Shown: piece after piece, positions 7,608 through 14,556 of the stretch
Layout of the letters: each line of letters begins with the position of its first letter
Numbering within the stretch: the stretch's first letter is position 1
Assembly: GCA_003021325.1 (NCBI GenBank)
Contig: PXQM01000054.1
Span: forward strand, 1-18,250
Length of the DNA: 18,250 nt
Reading direction: 5' to 3'
Source of the DNA: Halobacteriales archaeon QH_10_70_21
Lineage (GTDB): Archaea; Halobacteriota; Halobacteria; Halobacteriales; Haloarculaceae
The notes under the pieces: model-generated
Seen by the model: the letters and a program-made list of their open reading frames with translations, nothing else
The model's database searches: none
Told to the model about the DNA's origin: nothing
Position numbers and translations under genes: made by a program

Positions 7608-8240
7608 CTACAGCTCTGCCGCCAGTTCGCGGAGGACCGCGTCCCCGGCGGGCGAGACCGGCCGGCCGTGGCCGACGCAGGCGTGCTCGAAGGACTCGCC
7701 GCCGTCGGACTCCCAGACGAGGTCGCCGAGGAAGGCGGCCTCCAGCCCGTCGTGGATGAAGACGGCGTGGCCGGGGTTGTGTCCGGGCGTGTGGAGCGAG
7801 CGGAACCCGCCGACCCGGTCGCCGTCCGCGACCGGGTGCAGGTCGAACCCCGACATCGGGAAGAGCCGCCGGAGCAGGCGGTGGAAGGCGCCCTTGTGGT
7901 GCGACAGCGGGGGCGACCACGCGCCCCTGACCAGTTCCGCGTCGACGGCCCCGATGTAGACCGGCACGTCCTCGTCGACCGCGCGGAACCCCCCGACGTG
8001 GTCGACGTCGTAGTGCGTGACGAGCGCCCGGTCGAGGTCGGCGACCGCGTAGCCCGCCGCCGCAAGTTCGTCGGTCAGTCGGTGGCGACCGACCGGGAGC
8101 CCGGCGTCCACGAGCGTCACGTCGCCGTCGTCGACGAGGTAGGCGTTCGAGCCGACCGGTTCCGGCCAGGCGACCTCCAGCAGGTGGACTCCCCGGGTGA
8201 CCTCTCTCGGCACGCCGCCCGCTACGGCACGACCACACAT
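7608..8240 (-). CDS. MBL-fold metallo-hydrolase, shortened C-terminal part
   Basis: From ATG 8238-8240 this is a 210-residue MBL-fold protein. Ligands seen are 'THYDVDHVGG' (H76, D78, D80, H81), 'TPGHNPGH' (H154), 'FLGDLV' (D173) and 'VGHGRP' (H191). The first motif is again HxDxDH. Between D173 and H191 there are only 17 residues; in the haloarchaeal relatives I recall this stretch is about 25-30 residues longer, so an in-frame deletion near 'WESDGGESFEH' is suspected. All ligands remain, but the helix that supports the last ligand may be missing. A TTG at 8243 and a GTG at 8213 are alternative starts; an AT-rich element about 30 bases upstream favours 8240. Substrate unknown. It could form an operon with the FAD pseudogene downstream. 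Confidence 0.82.
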   Translation of the reverse strand: MCGRAVAGGVPREVTRGVHLLEVAWPEPVGSNAYLVDDGDVTLVDAGLPVGRHRLTDELAAAGYAVADLDRALVTHYDVDHVGGFRAVDEDVPVYIGAVDAELVRGAWSPPLSHHKGAFHRLLRRLFPMSGFDLHPVADGDRVGGFRSLHTPGHNPGHAVFIHDGLEAAFLGDLVWESDGGESFEHACVGHGRPVSPAGDAVLRELAAEL

Positions 8241-8268
8241 CAAATCGATGCAGAGCCGGGAGGCGAGG

Positions 8269-8277
8269 ATTAATTCG
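8269..8277 (-). promoter_or_regulatory. Putative TATA element of the second MBL gene
   Basis: The minus strand reads GAATTAATC here, the only AT-rich block between the MBL gene and the divergent aspartoacylase-like frame. It lies 29-37 bases before the ATG at 8240, as expected for a leaderless or short-leader transcript. Confidence 0.4.
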
Positions 8278-9082
8278 GCCGCCGGCCGAACTCGCCGTCG
8301 TCGGCGGGATACACGGCGACGAGCCGAGCGGCGTCCGGGCCGTCGAGCGGCTCCGGGACGCGGACCTGCCGCTCGAGCGCGGCGTGACGTTCGTCGTCGC
8401 CAACCCGCCGGCCGTCGAGGCTGGCCGGCGGTCCCTCGAGACCGACCTCGACCGGACCGTCCCGGGCGACGCCGACGGAACCCTCGAGGAGCGTCTCGCG
8501 GCGGAGCTCTGTGCCGAGATAGCGGGGCTCCCGACGCTGTCGCTGCAGGCCACCCACTCGACGCCGGAGCCGTTCGCGCTGGTCGAGCGCTCCCGCCCCG
8601 GCGCCTACGAGCTCGCGGGCGAACTGCCGGTCGAGCACGTGGTCGACCACCACCGCGTGGCCGACGGCTCGCTCACCGCCTGCGGCGAGGTCGTCACCGT
8701 CGAGGCCGGCTGTCAGGGCACCGACGCCGCCGCGGCCGAGGCCGAACGCCAGGCCCGGGCCTTCCTCTCGGCGACGGGAGCGCTCTCTTCGGCGCCCGAC
8801 GCCCGGACGCACCCCGTCGCTTACTACCTCCTGCAGGACACCGTCGAGAAGCCGCCGGGCGTCGAGTACGACCTTCGCGTGGAGAACTTCAGCCGGGTCG
8901 CGGCCGGCGAGGTGTTCGCGACCGCCGGCGGTGAACCGCTCATCGCCCATCGGCCGTTCTACCCGGTCCTGATGTCGGAGTGCGGTTACGAGGACATCTT
9001 CGGCTACCGGGCGAGCCGAATCGGCAACTCACCCGAGGGGGCTCTCGCGACGCTCGGGGTCGGGATGCGGTCCGGCGGGTAA
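8276..9082 (+). pseudogene. Succinylglutamate desuccinylase/aspartoacylase-family protein, start codon missing
   Basis: The frame encodes an M14-like aspartoacylase/AstE-family zinc amidohydrolase. Its first recognisable block is 'PAELAVVGGIHGDEPSG', holding the first zinc ligands H and E, and begins near 8282. The frame is open upstream to a TGA at 8198-8200 but contains no ATG, GTG or TTG before GTG 8384, which lies after this zinc motif; a start there would give a defective 232-residue protein. The motif usually written DLNR is 'DLDR' (codon 8450-8452), and the position matching the third zinc ligand His of human ASPA ('DLHNTT') is Gln ('SLQATH', codon 8546-8548). The catalytic Glu ('VTVEAGCQG') and the C-terminal 'VLMSECGYEDIFGY' are present. 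Together this suggests a decayed gene. An indel after ATG 8248 is an alternative explanation for the missing start. Confidence 0.75.
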
Positions 9083-9472
9083 TCAGGCCTCTTCGCGCGC
9101 TCGCTCACGTTCGACCCGCTTCGCCGCCGACTCCGGCGTCTCGGTCTCCATCAGCGCCTCGAGCTTCCGCTCGAACTCCTCGTGGGTCAGCTCGCCTCGT
9201 GCGTACCGGTCCCGGAGCGTCTCGAGGGCCTCGGTCCGGGACTGGTTGGTTCTCGACCGGCCGGGCGTCGGCCCCTCCGCAGGAGCCTCGCGTTCGGGCT
9301 CCGGCTCGTCTTTCGACAGCGTCGCGACAAGCGGAACGAGGCCGCCGAAACCCGCCGCGAACACCACCCAGAACCACGACTGCCCGAGCGCGAGCGCGGC
9401 GAACCCGACGACGAGCACGAGCATAGCGGTGACCCCCGCCGCCCCCTCCGGCAGTACCTCCACGCCGTCCAT
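9083..9472 (-). CDS. SHOCT domain membrane protein
   Basis: This 129-residue protein has two hydrophobic helices near the N-terminus ('AMLVLVVGFAALALG' and 'SWFWVVFAAGFGGLVPLVA'), then a polar Pro/Glu/Arg-rich linker. A SHOCT motif follows at about residues 84-108 ('LETLRDRYARGELTHEEFER'), with a charged helical tail. SHOCT domains are short helical modules of unknown function, often at the C-terminus of membrane proteins. ATG 9470-9472 was chosen because a TATA-like run lies at the right distance and the 40 residues upstream are not protein-like. Its stop follows directly after the stop of the aspartoacylase-like gene on the other strand, with no base between them. Confidence 0.85.
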   Translation of the reverse strand: MDGVEVLPEGAAGVTAMLVLVVGFAALALGQSWFWVVFAAGFGGLVPLVATLSKDEPEPEREAPAEGPTPGRSRTNQSRTEALETLRDRYARGELTHEEFERKLEALMETETPESAAKRVERERAREEA

Positions 9473-9495
9473 ACCGGGTATCCTCGGTTGCGCGG

Positions 9496-9502
9496 TAAAA
9501 AA
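9496..9502 (-). promoter_or_regulatory. TATA element of the SHOCT protein gene
   Basis: The run TAAAAAA on the + strand reads TTTTTTA on the minus strand and lies 24-30 bases before ATG 9472. It is the only AT-rich block in this stretch. Confidence 0.5.
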
Positions 9503-9620
9503 CCAGGGGCGGTTCCGCAGTCCAGGGACGCGCCCAGCTCCGAGCGCGACGCCACCGGACCCACGACGACGCGTACACTCCGGCCCACACACCCGGCGGA
9601 CGGCCGCCCAGCGGCGACAG

Positions 9621-9626
9621 TAAATT
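9621..9626 (+). promoter_or_regulatory. TATA-like element of the small gene at 9654
   Basis: TAAATT lies 28-33 bases before ATG 9654 inside otherwise GC-rich sequence, consistent with a leaderless promoter. Confidence 0.4.
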
Positions 9627-9653
9627 GATGGGGAACAGCGTTGAACTACGGGT

Positions 9654-9883
9654 ATGGAGATTCAGGCAGCGGTCAACAGCGCTATCGAGGGGAACCGGGC
9701 GGACCTGGTTCGAGTGCTGGCGGAGCACCGGATTCTGCCGACGGTCGTCGAACGGGCGGAGTCCGGGTCGAGCCTGCTCGGCCGGTCGAGACGACGGCGA
9801 AGGTCGTGGACTCGCTCGGAATCGACTCCGAAGCGGACTGCGAGTCGGTCCGCGAGGAGATACGGAACCACTCGGCGTGGTAG
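9654..9883 (+). pseudogene. Small unknown haloarchaeal protein, frameshifted
   Basis: From ATG 9654 the frame encodes an ordinary acidic helical sequence, 'MEIQAAVNSAIEGNRADLV' to 'PTVVERAES', then turns into Arg/Ser-rich text that does not resemble haloarchaeal protein. The +1-related frame becomes acidic at exactly that point, 'VEPARPVETTAKVVDSLGID', and ends in 'REEIRNHSAW' at TAG 9881-9883. Joining them at the G run near 9769-9772 gives one small soluble protein of about 76 residues. The change fits loss of one G from a run of four. I do not recognise the family. It converges with elp3. Either a sequencing error or a real mutation could explain it. Confidence 0.6.
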
Positions 9884-10016
9884 GTCCCGTACTCCCCCGG
9901 CGAGAGCGCGTCGAGCGCCTTCGCTGTCGGTGAGGGCGGGGTGCCGCTCGTCCGGGGCGGGGTCCCACCTCGAAGAGACCACGGGGCGCGCGGGCGGTCC
10001 ACGTCCTCCGTCTCGG

Positions 10017-11672
10017 CTAGAGCTGCGTCGAGACGTACGGGCCGTCCTGGTAGTAGCCCAGTTTCTGGCGGTAGTACTGTCGGACGCCGACGCCCGAGAT
10101 GACGGATAGCTTCCGGAAGCCGGCCTCGCGAGCGAGCTCCTCGGCCTTCGCCAGCAGGCGGCGGCCGTACCCCTCGTGCTGGTGGTCGCCGTCGCCCGCC
10201 TCGCCGACGCCGACCTCGTTGCCGTAGACGTGCAGCTCCCGGACGAGAGCGGCGTCCTGCAGTTCCGCCCGGACCGGCTCGTTCGGGAACCGGAGCCGGC
10301 AGAAGCCCACCAGCAGGTCCTTCTCGAAGTCCTCGAAGGCGATGAACTGCTCCGTGCCGCCTGCGGCCTCGTAGGTGAGCACGTCCAGCTCGACGGTCTC
10401 GGGCTCCTCGTCGTTCATGCCGGCCTCGCGGCAGCGGATGCAGTCGCAGAACCAGCCGTGTTCCTCCATCCGCTTGCGGGCCAGCTGTCTCAGGTTCGAC
10501 TTCCAGACGCCGGCGTCGATGAAGTCGGCGGGGATGTCCCGCTGGACGCGCTGGAGCCGCGTGTAGCGGGGAATCATCGACTTGATCTCCGCCACGAGCT
10601 CCGCGGCCTCCTCGTTCGTCAGCGGGTCGTACTCCTCGCGCCGCCACATGTCGTAGGTGACGGTATCGCGAACGACGAGCGTCGGGTATATCTTCAGGTA
10701 GTCCGGCCGCCAGTCGGTGCTCGCGAAGAGTTCCCGGAAGTCCTGCAGGCACATCTCCTTCGACATGCCGGGCTGGCCGGGCATCATGTGGAACCCCACC
10801 TTGAACGCGGCGTCGCGGAGCCGGCGGTTGGCGTCGAGGCTGGCCTGGACGCCGTGGCCGCGGTGCATCTCGCGGTTGACCCGCTCGTAGGTCGTCTGGA
10901 CGCCGACCTCGACCTTCGTGCCGCCGAGGCGGAGCATCCGGTCGATCTGCTCGGGGTCACACCAGTCCGGCTTCGTCTCGAAGGTGGTGCCGATGTTCCG
11001 GACGTCGGCGGTCTCGTTTTCGGTGACGACGTCCTCGAGATAGCTGAACTCGACGTCCTCGGGGTCGGGCTTGAACGACTCCGTCTCGCTGGGGTTCGGT
11101 TCGGCCCCGGGGTCGAAGTCGTTCATCGCCTCCAGCGCCCGCTTGACGAACCACTCCTGGTAGTCGTGCGAGCGGGCGGTCATCGTCCCGCCCATCAGGA
11201 TGAGTTCGACCTTGTCGACGGGGTGGCCGATCTCGCGCAGCTGGTGGAGCCGCAGCGTCACCTGGCCGTAGGGGTCGTAGTCGTTCTGGACGCCGCGGGC
11301 GGCGGCCGGCTCGTGGCCCGTGTAGCTCTGCGAGGATGAGAACTCCGAGGTCGGGCCGCCCGGACAGTAGAGACACTTCCCGTGTGGGCAGTTGTGCGGC
11401 GAGGTCATGACCGCGACGGGCGAGACGCCCGAGGCCGTCCGCACCGGCTTGCGCCGCAGCACCGACTCGAGCTCCTCGCGGCGCTCCTCGGGGGCGTAAT
11501 CGAGCAGCTCCGTGTTCTTCGGCACCTTCGGCGATGAGTGCTCCCTGCAGGCGTCCCTCTTGGCCGACTCGAGGTCGTCGCGGCCCACCTCGCCCGCCAG
11601 GATGTCCGCCACGAGCGACTCACAGACCCGCTCGAAGGCCTCCGAATCGGCCGGGTCGGCGTCGGTACTCAT
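10017..11672 (-). CDS. elp3: tRNA uridine(34) 5-carboxymethylaminomethyl modification enzyme Elp3
   Basis: This 551-residue radical SAM/acetyltransferase makes the 5-carboxymethyl group on wobble uridine 34 of tRNAs from acetyl-CoA; in archaea it works without the other Elongator subunits. The radical SAM cluster motif is 'CPHGKCLYC' (C95, C100, C103 in this numbering). It is followed by 'PGGPTSEFSSSQSYTGHEPA' and the conserved 'VGFHMMPGQPGM' and 'LKIYPTLVVRDT' blocks, and a Cys-containing zinc segment ('WFCDCIRCREAG'). The C-terminal GNAT domain has the acetyl-CoA loop 'HEGYGRRLLAKAEELA' and ends 'VRQYYRQKLGYYQDGPYVS'. The start at ATG 11670-11672 was preferred over an upstream in-frame ATG because 'MSTDADPADSEAFERVCESL' is haloarchaeal in style, while the 29 residues before it are not. 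Length is normal for the family. Confidence 0.96.
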   Translation of the reverse strand: MSTDADPADSEAFERVCESLVADILAGEVGRDDLESAKRDACREHSSPKVPKNTELLDYAPEERREELESVLRRKPVRTASGVSPVAVMTSPHNCPHGKCLYCPGGPTSEFSSSQSYTGHEPAAARGVQNDYDPYGQVTLRLHQLREIGHPVDKVELILMGGTMTARSHDYQEWFVKRALEAMNDFDPGAEPNPSETESFKPDPEDVEFSYLEDVVTENETADVRNIGTTFETKPDWCDPEQIDRMLRLGGTKVEVGVQTTYERVNREMHRGHGVQASLDANRRLRDAAFKVGFHMMPGQPGMSKEMCLQDFRELFASTDWRPDYLKIYPTLVVRDTVTYDMWRREEYDPLTNEEAAELVAEIKSMIPRYTRLQRVQRDIPADFIDAGVWKSNLRQLARKRMEEHGWFCDCIRCREAGMNDEEPETVELDVLTYEAAGGTEQFIAFEDFEKDLLVGFCRLRFPNEPVRAELQDAALVRELHVYGNEVGVGEAGDGDHQHEGYGRRLLAKAEELAREAGFRKLSVISGVGVRQYYRQKLGYYQDGPYVSTQL

Positions 11673-11816
11673 TCGGTGTCGGCACAACGAACCCGGACGG
11701 TAAGTGGCTAGCGGTCCGGGGCGACCGACGACCGGCGTCACGTGGGCGGCGGCGAACACGGCCGGACGTCGGGGGACTGTAGAGACGAGAGCGTCGAGGC
11801 GAAGAGAACAGTCGCG

Positions 11817-13796
11817 TCAGGCCGAGGCGGCCAGCGCGCGCTCGGCGACGGCGTCGACGACCGCGTCGAGGACGGCCTCGCGCTCGCCGGCGAGGAACTC
11901 GACCTTCGGGTCGCGGGCGCCGGGGTCGGTGACGCCGGCGTCCGGCGCCTCCAGCTGGAGCGCCGCGACCAGCGCCTCGAGGTCGAGCTGGCTGTCGGTC
12001 CGGACGCGGAGCTCGTCGGTGCCGACGCCGATGACCACGTCGGCGTCGAGCCGGCGGTGCAGCTCGTCGAGCAGCAGTCGCGTCGGCGGGAAGTCGTACT
12101 CGTGGGTGTAGGCGTCGGTGTCCAGCACCGTCACCGCGGCATCGTCGACGGTCCGCTCGTCGAGGTTGGCCGTCGCCGTGTCGAGTTCGGACTCCAGCTT
12201 CGTGCGGAACTGCCCGGCGACCTGCGCCGCCAGCCCGGTCTGCTTCTCGAACAGCAGGTCGATGATGAGTTCGCGCTTGTCCTCGTAGGACTGGTAGAAC
12301 GCCTCGAGGGCGATGGCCTCCCGGAGGTCCCGGGCGGTCTCGTCGTCGATGCCGCCCCCGGCGGCGAGGTCCGCGTACGGCTCCGGCACCTCGTCCCAGT
12401 AGCTGACGGCGGGGAGGTGCACTAGGTCGTCGAGGACGACCCTCGGCGCGCCGTAGACGTCCAGCAGTTCGAGGCCGTCCAGCGAGGCCGCCGTCGACCC
12501 GGCGGCCGCGAAGACGAACAGCGGGAGCTTCTCGTCGTGGCGCTCGCGGTCGCCCAGCATCCGGGTGACGTCCTTCGTCGCGTCGTTCATGTCGTAGACG
12601 CCCTCCTCGAGCGGCCGGCGGTCGAAGTAGTGGTACACCGCGTCGGCGGAGGCGTGCTCTGCCTCGACGAGCGGCAGGACCGCCCGCTCGATGGCGGCCC
12701 CGGCGACGTAGCCGTCCGTGGTCGCGTCGTGGCGGACGACGACCGGCCGGGACTCCAGCACCGCACGCCGGATGACCGTCGCCGCGTCGTCGATGTCGTC
12801 GGCGACGGCCTCGAGCGCAGCGTCCTCGCCCAGGAGGTCGCTCTCCTCGGGGCGGGCGCGCGCGTCGAGCGCCTCCTCCATCCGGTCGCGGACCGCCGTC
12901 TCGGCCTCGCCCTCGAGTTCGACCAGCGACTCGGTCTCGACCTGTATCTCGTCGCGGCGGAGTCGAACCTCGCCGTCAAGCTGGACGATGTCGTCCGCCT
13001 CGATGTCGGGGTAGGCCCGCACGCCCGCCTCGACGAAGGCCGCACAGTCGACGACGCCCGTCTCGTCGCGGAACTCGAAGACGGTCGGGCCGGAGGTCTG
13101 TCGCGCGGAGACGACCTCGCCCTCCAGGCGGACGACTTCGCCGACCATTCCGCGGAGATCCTCGACGGCGACGCGGTCGATGTCGGCCGTCCCGGGCGTC
13201 TCTTTCCGTCCTGATTCCGTCTCGTTCGTGGCCGCCTCGGGGTCTGCGGCGTCGTCGGCCGCCTCACGTTCGCTCTCTACGTGTTCGTCGGCGTCTTCCT
13301 CGTCCGACTCCTCCGGTTCGGCCCCGGCGGGCTCGTCGGTTCCGGCGTCGGCCGCAGTCCCGCCGTCGCCGGACGCCTCCTCGACCGATTGCTCCGCCTC
13401 GTCGCCGTCGTCGTAGTACTCGTCGGCGAGGTAGTCGCCGTCCGGGGCGTCGACGAGGACCCCGCGGAACTCCCGTTCCGCCTGGCGGATCGACCAGCCG
13501 AGGTCGACATCGCCGTTGTCACGGATGTTGTTCACCTGGACGAAGACGTCGTCGCCGACCGACCAGTCGAGGCTCTCGAGCCGCCTGTCGAGCTTGCTCC
13601 GGTGGAGCAGGCCGGTCACGTCGCCGATGTCGATGAAGACGCCGAAGTCGGCGTAGCCGTCGACGCGGCCGCGGTAGTACCGCCCCGGCGTCAGCTGGGA
13701 GGGGTGGTTGCCTTCGAACTCGAACGCCACGTCCTCTTGGTGGACGTCACAGATGGGCCCGTCCGCGGAGGTACCGCAAATGATACAGTTGGCCAT
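11817..13796 (-). CDS. RecJ/DHH-family-like protein with zinc finger, S1 and OB-fold domains
   Basis: This 659-residue protein begins with a zinc motif (C4, C7, C16, H19). An S1 RNA/DNA-binding domain follows (about 38-105, 'RGRVDGYADFGVFIDIGD'), then a very acidic linker (about 126-205) and a second OB fold (about 206-295, 'GEVVSARQTSGPTVFEFRD'). The C-terminal half resembles the archaeal DHH phosphoesterase/RecJ family, with 'VVVRHDATTDGYVAGAAIE' as motif I and a DHHA1-like end. The expected DHH triad is not visible; the best matching position reads 'VVLDDLV' (about 454-458). Nuclease activity may therefore be weak or absent, as in Cdc45-like members of this superfamily that act in the replication complex. 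Haloarchaea encode several RecJ-like proteins and I cannot say which this is. ATG 13794-13796 is supported by the zinc finger starting directly after it. Confidence 0.88.
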   Translation of the reverse strand: MANCIICGTSADGPICDVHQEDVAFEFEGNHPSQLTPGRYYRGRVDGYADFGVFIDIGDVTGLLHRSKLDRRLESLDWSVGDDVFVQVNNIRDNGDVDLGWSIRQAEREFRGVLVDAPDGDYLADEYYDDGDEAEQSVEEASGDGGTAADAGTDEPAGAEPEESDEEDADEHVESEREAADDAADPEAATNETESGRKETPGTADIDRVAVEDLRGMVGEVVRLEGEVVSARQTSGPTVFEFRDETGVVDCAAFVEAGVRAYPDIEADDIVQLDGEVRLRRDEIQVETESLVELEGEAETAVRDRMEEALDARARPEESDLLGEDAALEAVADDIDDAATVIRRAVLESRPVVVRHDATTDGYVAGAAIERAVLPLVEAEHASADAVYHYFDRRPLEEGVYDMNDATKDVTRMLGDRERHDEKLPLFVFAAAGSTAASLDGLELLDVYGAPRVVLDDLVHLPAVSYWDEVPEPYADLAAGGGIDDETARDLREAIALEAFYQSYEDKRELIIDLLFEKQTGLAAQVAGQFRTKLESELDTATANLDERTVDDAAVTVLDTDAYTHEYDFPPTRLLLDELHRRLDADVVIGVGTDELRVRTDSQLDLEALVAALQLEAPDAGVTDPGARDPKVEFLAGEREAVLDAVVDAVAERALAASA

Positions 13797-13838
13797 TACC
13801 GGAACGGATGACTTGCGGCTTGAAACGGTTGTCGGAAT

Positions 13839-14501
13839 CTACCCAGTGGGGCGGTCGGGGGTCAACTCGACACCAGTGACCGCCTCAAGGGCGCCGACGC
13901 CGCCGAACGCGAAGCCGAAGACGAACAGCGCGGGCAGGGCCGCGGCGGCCACCGCCCGCGGTGCCGACGTCTCGTGGACGACCGCGATGCCGACCCCGAG
14001 CAGGAGGCTCCCGTAGAGGGTCGCGACCAGCTGGACGGCGGGGACCGGGACCGCGACGAAGACCGCCGGCGCCGTGGCGTAGGCGATTACCTGGACCGTC
14101 TCGCTGACGCCTGCGCGGTCGTCGACCACGGCCACGAGCGCCAGCGTTCCGAGCGCGGCGGCGAGGTGCAGGACCAGCGGCGCGACCAGGAAGCAGGCGA
14201 CGCCGCCGACGACGACCGCCGACAGGTAGACGCTCCCGGTGGCGTCGACGATGCGCCGGTATCCGGAGAGCGACCCCGGAGCGACCAGGAGCCGACCGCC
14301 GACGAAGACGAGAGCGACGACGATGGCGAACGTCAGTCCCGGCGCCTGGTCGCCTGGAGCGACCCCGTTCCGGAAGAACCGGCCGGGCCGAACCAGCACC
14401 TCCACCCAGGCTCGACCGATGCCGCGCGGGCCGCGGTCGCGACCGCCACGGGGGTTCTCGACCCACTGTGTCACGGCCGTGGCTTCGACGGGACGGGGCA
14501 T
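13839..14501 (-). CDS. Yip1-domain membrane protein
   Basis: This 220-residue integral membrane protein matches haloarchaeal Yip1-type proteins: 'TQWVENPRGG', 'RAWVEVLVRPGRFFRNGV' and 'APGDQAPGLTFA' at the N-terminal side. Five or so hydrophobic helices follow ('IVVALVFVGGRLLVAP', 'YLSAVVVGGVACFLVAPLVL', 'LGTLALVAVVDD', 'YGSLLLGVGIAVVHE', 'ALPALFVFGFAFGGVGA'). The biochemical role in archaea is unknown. ATG 14499-14501 is 26 bases from a shared TATA block, fitting a leaderless transcript; a GTG at 14474 ('MTQWVENP') would match the usual family start and is a serious alternative. It is divergent from the Tat lipoprotein and 37 bases downstream of the start of the RecJ-like gene. Confidence 0.85.
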   Translation of the reverse strand: MPRPVEATAVTQWVENPRGGRDRGPRGIGRAWVEVLVRPGRFFRNGVAPGDQAPGLTFAIVVALVFVGGRLLVAPGSLSGYRRIVDATGSVYLSAVVVGGVACFLVAPLVLHLAAALGTLALVAVVDDRAGVSETVQVIAYATAPAVFVAVPVPAVQLVATLYGSLLLGVGIAVVHETSAPRAVAAAALPALFVFGFAFGGVGALEAVTGVELTPDRPTG

Positions 14502-14526
14502 GAGAGTTCCGAGGTCGATTACTGGT

Positions 14527-14536
14527 GTTTTTATAA
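14527..14536. promoter_or_regulatory. Shared bidirectional TATA block between Yip1 and lipoprotein genes
   Basis: GTTTTTATAA on the + strand and TTATAAAAAC on the minus strand are the same ten bases. They lie 21-30 bases before the + start at 14557 and 26-35 bases before the - start at 14501, so one AT-rich block can serve as TATA element for both leaderless genes. Confidence 0.6.
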
Positions 14537-14556
14537 CAGGAAGGCGACCGGACGGT

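Noticed and set aside
6502..8553. A single 683-residue protein covering the FAD gene and the MBL region
   Set aside because: Only the 'MNLAIVGAGAAG' part from 7566 to about 7205 is protein-like; the rest is the wrong frame of the MBL gene and of the FAD C-terminus.
8197..8934. A 245-residue plus-strand frame starting upstream of the aspartoacylase-like gene
   Set aside because: It is almost entirely Arg/Gly/Ala; the aspartoacylase frame in the same stretch carries all recognisable motifs.
9884..10016. Possible extension of the small gene beyond 9883
   Set aside because: After the TAG at 9881-9883 the frames contain no acidic, protein-like sequence; the stretch is a short GC-rich gap before the elp3 stop.
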